41,356 nt of DNA from Gemmatimonadota bacterium (GTDB lineage Bacteria > Gemmatimonadota > Gemmatimonadetes > Longimicrobiales > Gaopeijiaceae), in NCBI GenBank assembly GCA_007121775.1, contig SKJY01000284.1, positions 1 through 41,356 of the forward strand, given 5' to 3'. Shown here piece by piece: positions 24,210 through 31,632 of this stretch (within the stretch, counting starts at the first letter, position 1; each line of letters opens with the position of its first letter). The notes under the pieces were generated by a model. That model did no database searches, had not been told where the DNA came from, and saw only the letters and a list, made by a program, of their open reading frames with translations. A program made the position numbers and the translations under genes.

Positions 24210-25027
24210 AGGTGGCCATGCTGGGGAGCGGGAGTCGCGGGAACGCCACCCTGGTGGAGGCCCGCGGAACCCGGATCCTGGTGGATGCCGGGTTCAGCGG
24301 CCGACAGTTGGCCGGCAGACTGCAGGCCCTGGGGATTCATCCGGAGAGCATCTCGGCGGTGATCGTCACCCACGAGCACGGAGATCACACCCGGGGAGCC
24401 GGCGTTTTCGCCAGGCGCTACGGAAAACCGGTCCACCTCACCTCAGCAACCCTGGAGGCGTGTCGGTCCCTCTTCCGGGGAGAGGAGCAGGTGGAGATCT
24501 ACTCGCCCACTCGCCCCTTCCAGATAGGCGGACTCCGGATCCACCCCTTCCTCACCGTTCACGACGCGGTGGACCCGGTGGCGGTGACAGTGGAGGGGGT
24601 AGAGTGCGGCACCCGGGTCGGGATCGCCACCGACCTCGGTCGTCCCACTGCGGGGATCAGACATAGTCTGGAGGGGTGTGACTTCCTCATCCTGGAATCA
24701 AACCACGACGAAGCGCTCCTCCGCACCGGCCCCTACCCACCCTCGGTGCAGGCGCGCATCGCGTCATCCCACGGCCACCTGTCGAACCATGCCGCGGCCC
24801 GGTTCGCCACTGAACTCCTTCACCCGAGGCTCACCGGGATCCTCCTGGCCCACCTCTCGGCGGAGTGCAACCACCCCGATCTGGCGCTGGAGGTGGTGGG
24901 TGGAGCGCTCCGCAAGGCAGGGTGGGCCGGATGGCTCCAGGTAGCTGACCAGGACGAGCCCTCGCCCTTGGTGGACATCCCTGAACTGCGCCGACAGGCG
25001 GGCCCTCCTCAGCTCACCCTGTTGTAG
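24206..25027 (+). CDS. Metallo-beta-lactamase-fold hydrolase (WalJ/YycJ-like)
   Basis: This 273-aa protein begins MKVAMLGSGSRGNATLVEA, the usual start of the YycJ/WalJ family. It carries the metal motif HEHGDH (about residues 53-58), a later Asp in ATDLGRP and His in SSHGHLSNH. WalJ proteins in Firmicutes are linked to cell-wall regulation and to DNA replication coordination; the activity is likely a 5' exonuclease-type or phosphodiesterase hydrolase. The GTG start overlaps the preceding stop (GTGA). It ends the plus-strand operon. The 39-bp convergent gap to rseP shows no clear terminator. Confidence 0.88.
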   Translation: MKVAMLGSGSRGNATLVEARGTRILVDAGFSGRQLAGRLQALGIHPESISAVIVTHEHGDHTRGAGVFARRYGKPVHLTSATLEACRSLFRGEEQVEIYSPTRPFQIGGLRIHPFLTVHDAVDPVAVTVEGVECGTRVGIATDLGRPTAGIRHSLEGCDFLILESNHDEALLRTGPYPPSVQARIASSHGHLSNHAAARFATELLHPRLTGILLAHLSAECNHPDLALEVVGGALRKAGWAGWLQVADQDEPSPLVDIPELRRQAGPPQLTLL

Positions 25028-25066
25028 TGGCCGGAGAGGCGCCGGTTCACGAGGTCGGCGTCAGAG

Positions 25067-26512
25067 TCAGAGTCCGAAGAGGCGCAAGAAGTCGTTCCCC
25101 AGCGCCAGCGCCATGATCCCCAGGAGGATGAAGAAGCCCACCTGGCTCCAACGCATCCGCTGTTCCGCCGACACCGGCCGCCCACGGATCCCCTCGATGG
25201 CCAGGAAGACCAGGTGCCCTCCGTCCAGGATGGGGATGGGGAGCAGGTTCAGGATGGCCAGATTGATGGAGAAGAGGGCCATGAAGCTCAGGAAGACCGG
25301 TAGCCCCTCCGCCGCCGCCTGGCCGGACGCCTCCCCGATGGTCACGATGCTCCCCAGGTTCCGAGCCGATACCTGGCCCGTGACCAGATCACCGAGAAAG
25401 TTCAGGATGAACCCCGTGACGAAGACCGTCTCGTTCCACCCCACCTGGACCGCCTCCAGCGGTGCCACCCGTGTGTAGGTGATGGGGGGATTCTGGGCCT
25501 GCACCCCGATCTGGCCGATGGTCTGGGGCTCTCCATCCGGCGTGATCCCCTCCACTGTGGAGGGGGTAACGGTGAAGGTGAGTTCCTCGCCATTTCGGGC
25601 CACCACGATCTCCGTCTCCTGGCCCGGCCGGGCACGGATCCGGTCCTGGACCTGGCTCCAGAGGTGTACCCGGTCTCCCGCCACCGCCACCACCACATCT
25701 CCTGACCGGACTCCGGCCCGGTGGGCCGGGGCGCCCGGTTCCACGAAGATGAGCTCAGGCTCCACCCAGTAGCGGAGTCCCATGAGGATCCGCCGGCGAT
25801 CTTCCACCTCGGCGGGTAGCGGAACGGTGAGCTCCCCCTGAGGATTGTCCCATTGGAAGGTCACCGGGCCCTCCGGCGCCTCCAGGATCGCCTCCCTCAC
25901 CTGACCCCAGTGCGCCACCGGGCGATCACCGATTCGGGTGAAATGGACCCCCTCAGGGATCTCGGTCAGTGCCCGGGTCTCTTCCGGGAGGAAACCCTCC
26001 ACCACCTGGCCCAGACGTGTCGTGTCGGCCTCCGCGCTCCCCCACCCTGCCGCCACAGCCGTGTAGGCGAGGAAGGCGAAGAGCATGTTCATGATGACCC
26101 CGGCGGAGATGACCCAGGCCCGGGCCCATACGGGCTTGGAGTCGAAGTCCGAATCCCGGAGACGGTGGGTGGCGGGAGCGGCCTCTCCCTGGTCAGGGGA
26201 TGACGGTACGGCACCGGCATCTCCACCCCCTCCGCCGGGAGCCCCCTCCTGGCCCTCCTGCGGGGTCACCTCACCCCCTTCAATGCGTTCCATGACCTGA
26301 TCGTCCATCCCGCCCATCTTCACATACCCGCCCAGGGGGATGGCGCTGAGAACATACTCGGTGTCGCCTCTCCGGAAGCCCCAAACACGGGGACCGAGAC
26401 CGATGGAGAAGCGGTCTACCCGGATGCCCACGGACCGGGCCGCCATGAAGTGGCCCAGTTCGTGGACAAAGATGAGAACGCCCAGGACGATGAGGGTGGC
26501 GATGATGGTCAT
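25067..26512 (-). CDS. rseP: RIP metalloprotease (site-2 protease, RseP family)
   Basis: RseP is an intramembrane zinc protease that cleaves anti-sigma factors and remnant signal peptides. From the ATG at 26512 it has 481 aa. The first membrane helix holds the zinc motif HELGH (17-21), and the second zinc ligand lies in NLLPIPILDGGHL near the C-terminus. Between them are the beta-strand GYVKMGGMDD and periplasmic PDZ-like domains (EPGAPAHRAGVRSGDVVV). Residues about 72-120 are an unusually long Gly/Glu/Pro-rich insert ahead of the second membrane helix. The gene follows dxr by 7 bp, the common dxr-rseP order. An upstream start at 26557 would overlap dxr and adds only unconserved residues. Confidence 0.95.
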   Translation of the reverse strand: MTIIATLIVLGVLIFVHELGHFMAARSVGIRVDRFSIGLGPRVWGFRRGDTEYVLSAIPLGGYVKMGGMDDQVMERIEGGEVTPQEGQEGAPGGGGGDAGAVPSSPDQGEAAPATHRLRDSDFDSKPVWARAWVISAGVIMNMLFAFLAYTAVAAGWGSAEADTTRLGQVVEGFLPEETRALTEIPEGVHFTRIGDRPVAHWGQVREAILEAPEGPVTFQWDNPQGELTVPLPAEVEDRRRILMGLRYWVEPELIFVEPGAPAHRAGVRSGDVVVAVAGDRVHLWSQVQDRIRARPGQETEIVVARNGEELTFTVTPSTVEGITPDGEPQTIGQIGVQAQNPPITYTRVAPLEAVQVGWNETVFVTGFILNFLGDLVTGQVSARNLGSIVTIGEASGQAAAEGLPVFLSFMALFSINLAILNLLPIPILDGGHLVFLAIEGIRGRPVSAEQRMRWSQVGFFILLGIMALALGNDFLRLFGL

Positions 26513-26519
26513 ACTTCGT

Positions 26520-27680
26520 TCAATCCCCGCTGGGGGCTCGGCGCGACAGCGACTCACGGGCAGACCGGCGCGCCTGGCGGTCCGCTTGCAGGATCACATC
26601 CAGCCCGGTCACGGGCCGGATATCACTTCTTGAAAGTACCTCGTCCACCACCCGAGCCATCCCGGGGAAGCTCACCTCACCCTTCAGGAACGCCTCCACG
26701 ACCACCTCGTTCACGGCGTTGAAGACAGTGGGTGCCGTTCCACCCCTCTGACCCGCTTCCACTCCGATGCGGAAGAGGGGAAAGGCGTCGGTGTCCACAG
26801 CTTCGAAGGTGAGTGGGGAGGCCCGGACCGGATCAAAGGTCCGGAGCCCTCCATCATCCACCCGGTCCGGATAGGTGAGGGCGTAGAGAATCGGCAATTC
26901 CATGGTTGGAAACCCCAACTGGGCCATGACGGATCCATCCACGAACTCCACGAAGGAGTGGACCACGGACTGGGGGTGCACCACGGCGTCGATGCGGTCA
27001 TACGGGATCCCGTAGAGGACGTGGGCTTCGATCACCTCCAGCGCCTTGTTGGCCAGGGTCGCCGAATCGATGGTGATTTTGGCACCCATGTCCCAGGTCG
27101 GGTGCTGGAGTGCGTCATCGGGCCCCACCGTCTCCAAGCGTTCCCTGGACCAGCCACGGAAGGGGCCGCCGGAAGCAGTGATGACCAGGCGCTGGACCTG
27201 ATCTGGATCTTCCCCACCCAAACACTGGAGGATGGCCGAGTGCTCCGAGTCTACCGGAACCAACTCGCCCTCCCCATCCGCCATGGCCTCCATGAGAAGG
27301 TCCCCTCCGGTAACCAACGACTCCTTGTTGGCCAGGGCCAGGCGCTTCTCGGCTCGGAGCGCCGCGATGGAGGGCTCCAGGCCGGCGAAGCCCACCAGGG
27401 CGTTCAACACCACATCCGCCTCCGCCATGGCGGCCACCTCCACCAGCGCCTCCCGGCCACCGCTCCAGTGGGTGCCGTTCTGCCGGCAACTCTCGAACGC
27501 CTCCTCATCCGCTACCACCACCCGGAGCGGTTCGAACCGGCGAGCCTGCTCCTCCAGCTGCTCCACGGACCGATTGGCGGCCAGGGCCACGACCTGGAAG
27601 CGGTCCGGGTGACGCTCAATGACCTTGAGGGCGCTCTCTCCGATGGATCCGGTGGATCCCAGGATGGCGACACGGATCAT
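26520..27680 (-). CDS. dxr: 1-deoxy-D-xylulose 5-phosphate reductoisomerase
   Basis: Dxr converts DXP to 2-C-methyl-D-erythritol 4-phosphate with NADPH, the committed step of the MEP isoprenoid pathway. The protein has 386 aa, a standard length. Visible features are the nucleotide-binding loop ILGSTGSIGESAL, the motif LANKESLVTGG, the metal and substrate residues in VDSEHSAILQCL, TASGGPFR and the segment HPTWDMGAKITIDSATL. The C-terminal region ends normally. AGGAGGA stands at good spacing before the ATG. It is part of the uppS-cdsA-dxr-rseP run, joining isoprenoid, phospholipid and envelope protease genes. Confidence 0.98.
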   Translation of the reverse strand: MIRVAILGSTGSIGESALKVIERHPDRFQVVALAANRSVEQLEEQARRFEPLRVVVADEEAFESCRQNGTHWSGGREALVEVAAMAEADVVLNALVGFAGLEPSIAALRAEKRLALANKESLVTGGDLLMEAMADGEGELVPVDSEHSAILQCLGGEDPDQVQRLVITASGGPFRGWSRERLETVGPDDALQHPTWDMGAKITIDSATLANKALEVIEAHVLYGIPYDRIDAVVHPQSVVHSFVEFVDGSVMAQLGFPTMELPILYALTYPDRVDDGGLRTFDPVRASPLTFEAVDTDAFPLFRIGVEAGQRGGTAPTVFNAVNEVVVEAFLKGEVSFPGMARVVDEVLSRSDIRPVTGLDVILQADRQARRSARESLSRRAPSGD

Positions 27681-27753
27681 GCGGGGTTCCTCCTGGTCGA
27701 GCAGGTGGGCAGGTGGATGGCCGGAAGGGCCGAAAGAGGCGTGAGCGAAGCCG

Positions 27754-28623
27754 TCATACCAGGACGAAGAGGAAGGCCAGGTAGGTCAGGGGAAGGGTGA
27801 AGTAGATGGCATCGAACCGGTCCAGGACTCCTCCGTGCCCCGGCAGAAGGTTTCCTGAATCCTTCACCCCTGCCTCGCGCTTCAGCACCGACTCGGCGAG
27901 ATCTCCCACCTGGGCCACGGCCCCCAGGACCGCGCCCAGGATCCCGGCCGTCGGGAGGGGGAGGGTGTGGACGGCGTCGGGCCCCAGGAAGAGAAGCGCC
28001 AGAACCACCGCCCCCAGCGCCGAACCGGCGATTCCACCGACGCTCCCCGCCACCGTCTTCTTGGGACTCACCGAGGGGATGAGCTTACGACGCCCCAGGT
28101 GTTTGCCGGTGAAGTAGGCGAAGGTGTCACCCAGCCAGGTGACCACGAGGGGGAAGAGGAGAAGGTGGATGGCGGCCCAACCGGTGACGGGGACCCCTGC
28201 CAGTTGCTCCGGGAGTTCCCGCAGGAATACGGCGAAGGCCATGGGGAGTGTGGCGTAGCCGAGTCCAAGGAGGGTGGTGGCCACAGCGAGAAGGGGATCG
28301 CCGTCGGGCCCCCTTCGAAAGACCGCGCCGGCCAGGAGACCAGGCACCAGAACCAGGAGAACCGCCAGGGCCACCGGGGCCCACGGCTGGTAGGACCCCA
28401 TGGCGCCGGCGGTCAGGACGAGAAAGATGGCCGCGGCCAGACCCGGCAACTGGAACGGGCGCCACCCCCGGGCCTCGGCAAGACCGTACGCCTCCCGGGT
28501 TCCCACCACGGCCAGGAGCACCACCGCGGCGGTGAGATACCATCCTCCTAGATACAGGAGAAGAACCCCCAGGGGGATCCCCACCGCTGCCACCGATACC
28601 CGCCGCCCCAGGTCTCCCGCCAC
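27754..28623 (-). CDS. cdsA: Phosphatidate cytidylyltransferase
   Basis: CdsA makes CDP-diacylglycerol from phosphatidic acid and CTP in the inner membrane, the branch point of phospholipid synthesis. The 289-aa protein has about eight hydrophobic segments. The family signature appears at the C-terminus: QVGDLAESVLKREAGVKDSGNLLPGHGGVLDRFD is present as consecutive pieces (QVGDLAES, KREAGVKDSG, LPGHGGVLDRFD). The segment GDTFAYFTGKHLGRRKL is also conserved. The GTG at 28623 follows the uppS stop by 21 bp. The 73-bp gap to dxr shows nothing special. Confidence 0.96.
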   Translation of the reverse strand: MAGDLGRRVSVAAVGIPLGVLLLYLGGWYLTAAVVLLAVVGTREAYGLAEARGWRPFQLPGLAAAIFLVLTAGAMGSYQPWAPVALAVLLVLVPGLLAGAVFRRGPDGDPLLAVATTLLGLGYATLPMAFAVFLRELPEQLAGVPVTGWAAIHLLLFPLVVTWLGDTFAYFTGKHLGRRKLIPSVSPKKTVAGSVGGIAGSALGAVVLALLFLGPDAVHTLPLPTAGILGAVLGAVAQVGDLAESVLKREAGVKDSGNLLPGHGGVLDRFDAIYFTLPLTYLAFLFVLV

Positions 28624-28644
28624 GTGATTCGCGATCTCCGCTCG

Positions 28645-29388
28645 TCAGGGCGCCGTCACGCGCCCGAAACGACGCTCCCGGCGTTGGTAATCCCGGATGG
28701 CCTCGCCAAAGTGATCCCTTGTGAAGTCGGGCCAGAGCACCGGGGAGATGTGGATCTCCGTGTAGGCGAGCTGCCAGAGCATGAAATTGGAGATGCGGAA
28801 TTCTCCTGAGGTCCGGATGAGAAGATCCGGATCAGGCGTATCGCGGGTGTGGAGGTATTGCTCCAGATGCCACGGCCGGATGTCTTCCGGATCCAGGACC
28901 CCCAGGGCCACCTCCCGCGCCAGGGAGCGGACCGCGTTAAGAAGCTCGGCGCGTCCGGAGTAGGATACCATGAGGTTCAAGCGGAGTGTGCTTCCGCCCC
29001 GGGTCGCTTCCTCCACCGTCCGGACCGCATCCATGGTCTGGGCGTCCATGGGAGAGAGGTCCCCGAGCACCTTCACTTCGACTCCCTGCTGCACCAGTTC
29101 GGCCCGCTCGCTCTGAGCGTAGAACTGGAGGAGGGACATGAGGGCGAGGATCTCTTCCTCCGGGCGGTTCCAGTTCTCCGTCGAGAAGGCGAAGAGGGTC
29201 AGGATCTCCACTCCCTCCTCGATTGCGGCTTCGATGGTCTCCCGGACGGCCTTCATCCCGGCCCGGTGCCCTTCGTATCGAGGAAGCTGCCGGTCCGCGG
29301 CCCATCGACCGTTCCCGTCCATGATGACAGCCACGTGGCGAGGCACGGGGCCGGACGAATCCGGGCGAATGGGAGCCGAGGTGGTCAT
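28645..29388 (-). CDS. uppS: Isoprenyl transferase (undecaprenyl diphosphate synthase)
   Basis: UppS condenses isopentenyl diphosphate onto farnesyl diphosphate to form the C55 lipid carrier for peptidoglycan and polysaccharide synthesis. The 247-aa protein shows the catalytic segment VAVIMDGNGRWA with the essential Asp, HRAGMKAVRE, LTLFAFSTENWNRP and the C-terminal PDLLIRTSGEFRISNFM. There is no Shine-Dalgarno sequence ahead of the ATG; instead a promoter-like sequence ends seven bases before it, which suggests a leaderless mRNA. It begins the uppS-cdsA-dxr-rseP group. Confidence 0.97.
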   Translation of the reverse strand: MTTSAPIRPDSSGPVPRHVAVIMDGNGRWAADRQLPRYEGHRAGMKAVRETIEAAIEEGVEILTLFAFSTENWNRPEEEILALMSLLQFYAQSERAELVQQGVEVKVLGDLSPMDAQTMDAVRTVEEATRGGSTLRLNLMVSYSGRAELLNAVRSLAREVALGVLDPEDIRPWHLEQYLHTRDTPDPDLLIRTSGEFRISNFMLWQLAYTEIHISPVLWPDFTRDHFGEAIRDYQRRERRFGRVTAP

Positions 29389-29394
29389 GGGGGG

Positions 29395-29423
29395 ATGATG
29401 ACCGGAAGAAGCGGCCTTGTCAA
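29395..29423 (-). promoter_or_regulatory. Candidate promoter for leaderless uppS
   Basis: On the minus strand TTGACA (29423-29418) and CATCAT (29400-29395) are 17 bases apart. The -35 is a perfect consensus match and the -10 matches four of six. Seven bases downstream of the -10 is 29388, the A of the uppS ATG. Confidence 0.6.
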
Positions 29424-29445
29424 AGAACGGCGCATTCAGTGCGCC
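29421..29445 (-). terminator. Weak intrinsic terminator after frr
   Basis: GGCGCA and TGCGCC form a perfect 6-bp stem with a 5-base loop (29429-29445), followed on the minus strand by GTTCTTTG. The T-run is broken, so termination may be partial. It overlaps the -35 region of the uppS promoter. Confidence 0.5.
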
Positions 29446-29469
29446 CGAATCCGACCCGGCCAGCCTCCA

Positions 29470-30021
29470 TCAGACCGTCATGATCTCCTTTTCCTTGGCG
29501 TCCATCATGTCGTCGATGCGGCCCGTGAACTGATCCGTTAGCGCCTGCACCTGATCAAGCTGCCGTCGACCGTCATCGTCGGAGAGCTCCCCTTCCTTGA
29601 CCAGCGCCTTGATGCGATCGTTGGCCTCGCGTCGGGCGTGGCGAATGCTGACCCGACCCTCCTCAGCCATCTTGCTGAGAAGCTTCACCATCTCCCGGCG
29701 ACGCTCCTCGTTCAGGGCCGGGATGGGGACCCGGATCACACTTCCGTCATTGGAGGGATTCAGCCCCAGGTCAGCCTGCAGGATTCCCTTCTCCACCTCC
29801 TGCAGGAGGCTCTTGTCGAAGGGTTGCACCACGATGAGGGACCCCTCGGGCACATTGATGGTGGCGACCTGATTCAGGGGCATGGACGATCCGTAGGCCT
29901 CCACCCGCACGGTGTCCAGGAGGGCAGGCGTGGCCTTCCCCGTCCTGACAGTGGCGAATTCCCGACGCATGGCTTCCAGGGATTCCTCCATGCGGGCCTT
30001 GACTTCATTGATCAAAGACAT
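29470..30021 (-). CDS. frr: Ribosome recycling factor
   Basis: RRF splits post-termination ribosomes together with EF-G. The 183-aa protein from the ATG at 30021 has the usual size. It shows the N-terminal helix MEESLEAMRREFATVRTGKA, the strand pattern PLNQVATINVPEGSLIVVQ, PFDKSLLQEVEKGI and the C-terminal helix RHARREANDRIKALVKEGEL. GGAG precedes the start closely; the in-frame ATG three codons upstream and an earlier start at 30078 lack conservation. It lies 135 bp after pyrH, a normal order, and that gap contains a copy of the pyrH 3' end. Confidence 0.97.
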   Translation of the reverse strand: MSLINEVKARMEESLEAMRREFATVRTGKATPALLDTVRVEAYGSSMPLNQVATINVPEGSLIVVQPFDKSLLQEVEKGILQADLGLNPSNDGSVIRVPIPALNEERRREMVKLLSKMAEEGRVSIRHARREANDRIKALVKEGELSDDDGRRQLDQVQALTDQFTGRIDDMMDAKEKEIMTV

Positions 30022-30116
30022 GGTCTCCATCCGGGTTCGGGCGGCTCCTAGCGGCCAGCCCCTTCGTCTACGATCCACTCCCGGGGGAAACGAACTCCTC
30101 CCAGGAGTGCGGTCAC

Positions 30117-30171
30117 GACACCAGCGTCCCCGCTTACTGCCTCACCCGTGGGCCCCTCAAGACACCAGCGT
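30117..30171. repeat. Short direct repeat at the pyrH 3' end
   Basis: GACACCAGCGT occurs at 30117-30127 and again at 30161-30171, 44 bases apart, with partly similar flanks. The second copy is inside the last pyrH codons, so the first looks like a decayed local duplication of the pyrH end. Confidence 0.5.
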
Positions 30172-30900
30172 GCCCACGGCCTCCCCACGTATGGCCGCGG
30201 CCACCGCGCCGGGACGGGAGAGGTCCAGGACGATGATGGGAAGGTTGTTGTCTTTGCAAAGGGAGACTGCCGGGGCATCCATGACCCCCAACTCCCTTGT
30301 CACCACCTCCTGAAAGGAGACCGAGGGGAGGAAGGTGGCATCCGGGTTCTTCACCGGATCGTCCGTGTACACCCCCGGCACCTTCGTCGCCTTGATGATG
30401 ACGTCCGACTCCATCTCGATGGCCCGCAGCACCGCCGCCGTATCGGTGGAGAAGTACGGGTTGCCGGTTCCGCCGGCGAACAGCACCACCCGCCCCTTCT
30501 CCAGGTGGCGTAGGGCCCGGCGACGGATATAGGGCTCCGCGAGCTCCTCCATCCGGATCGCCGTCATGACCCGGGTTTCCACACCCTTCCGCTCCAACAT
30601 GTCCTGCAGAGCCATGGCGTTGATGATGGTAGCCAGCATGCCCATGTAGTCGGCATTGACTCGGTCCATCCCACGCTCTGACGCCACCGTGCCCCGGACG
30701 ATGTTTCCCCCGCCTACGACCAGACCCAGAGCCACGCCCATGCCGTGGACACCCCGGATCTCATTGGTCAGGCGGTCTACCACCGGCGGATCGATGCCGA
30801 AGCCACGGTCTCCGGCCAACGCCTCACCGGAAAGCTTCAGGAGAACCCGCCCGTACTTCAAGCCCTCGCCGGACGGAACCCCGCCCCCTTGACCACTCAC
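30157..30900 (-). CDS. pyrH: UMP kinase
   Basis: PyrH phosphorylates UMP to UDP and is feedback-controlled by UTP and GTP in most bacteria. The conserved protein starts near [16 protein letters not shown]. It has the nucleotide-binding segment [10 protein letters not shown], then [13 protein letters not shown], the late loop [16 protein letters not shown] and [13 protein letters not shown]. Two starts are plausible. GTG at 30900 gives 247 aa and lies 4 bp after tsf. TTG at 30861 gives 234 aa and the canonical opening ([14 protein letters not shown]). Further upstream sequence overlaps tsf and is not conserved. The gene follows tsf and precedes frr. Confidence 0.96.
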   Translation of the reverse strand: MSGQGGGVPSGEGLKYGRVLLKLSGEALAGDRGFGIDPPVVDRLTNEIRGVHGMGVALGLVVGGGNIVRGTVASERGMDRVNADYMGMLATIINAMALQDMLERKGVETRVMTAIRMEELAEPYIRRRALRHLEKGRVVLFAGGTGNPYFSTDTAAVLRAIEMESDVIIKATKVPGVYTDDPVKNPDATFLPSVSFQEVVTRELGVMDAPAVSLCKDNNLPIIVLDLSRPGAVAAAIRGEAVGTLVS

Positions 30901-30904
30901 GCCG

Positions 30905-31507
30905 TCAATTGGACCCCTCCCCAACGGCGAAGCGCGCGAAGCGGGCCACCTCGATCTTCTCACCTGTCTTGGCGGACACAGTGGTGATGAGCTCCTCGAT
31001 GGTGTGGTTCGGATCCTTCACGAAGGGCTGCTTCATGAGCGTCTGGTCCTCGAAGAACTTGCGGAGCTTCCCCTCGACGATCTTCTCCTGAATATGCTCC
31101 GGCTTCCCCTCTTCGCGCACCTGCTCCAGATACACCTGCCGCTCCCGCTCCACGATCTCCTGGTCCAGGTCGGTCTCCCGCACCGCCAGGGGATTGCTCG
31201 CCGCCACGTGCATGGCGAGGTCCCGGGCCAGCTCCTGGAAGTCCTCGGTATTGGCCACGAAGTCGGTCTCGCAGTTCAGTTCCACCAGCACACCAATGCG
31301 GCCCCCGTGGTGGATGTAGTACCCCACCGTGCCCTCATTGGCGGACTTCTCAGCCCGCTTGGCGGCCTTCGCCGCTCCTCGGCTCCGGAGGAAGTCGATG
31401 GCGGCCTCCATGTCGCCGCCGGTCTCCTCGAGGGCCTTCTTGCACTCCATCATGGCGGCTCCGGTGCGATCCCGAAGCTGTTTCACGTCCTTGGCGCTCA
31501 CACTCAT
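30905..31507 (-). CDS. tsf: Elongation factor Ts
   Basis: EF-Ts is the guanine nucleotide exchange factor for EF-Tu. The 200-aa protein is of the short type found outside gamma-proteobacteria. It shows [19 protein letters not shown] with the UBA-like N-terminal domain, the core motif [15 protein letters not shown], and [16 protein letters not shown] near the C-terminus. GAGGT precedes the ATG. It is separated from rpsB by a large hairpin that could attenuate its expression. The gap from the hairpin to the start is only about 40 bases, too short for a normal separate promoter. Confidence 0.97.
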   Translation of the reverse strand: MSVSAKDVKQLRDRTGAAMMECKKALEETGGDMEAAIDFLRSRGAAKAAKRAEKSANEGTVGYYIHHGGRIGVLVELNCETDFVANTEDFQELARDLAMHVAASNPLAVRETDLDQEIVERERQVYLEQVREEGKPEHIQEKIVEGKLRKFFEDQTLMKQPFVKDPNHTIEELITTVSAKTGEKIEVARFARFAVGEGSN

Positions 31508-31546
31508 GGTGCCCGCTACCTCGTGGAAGGGTCCTTGATGATCATG

Positions 31547-31603
31547 AAAAGAGGCGGGCCGTCGGGGCGCCCCTGGGCGGGGAGCCCCGACGGCGGCCGC
31601 CTC
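31547..31603 (-). terminator. Strong hairpin (attenuator) between rpsB and tsf
   Basis: On the minus strand GAGGCGG pairs with CCGCCTC, and an inner 11-bp perfect stem (GCCGTCGGGGC with GCCCCGACGGC) continues it after a small internal loop. The 3' arm is followed by TTTT. The structure can act as a partial terminator that lowers tsf relative to rpsB. Confidence 0.7.
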
Positions 31604-31632
31604 GGGAGATACTTTGGAGCCACGGAGGGGAA

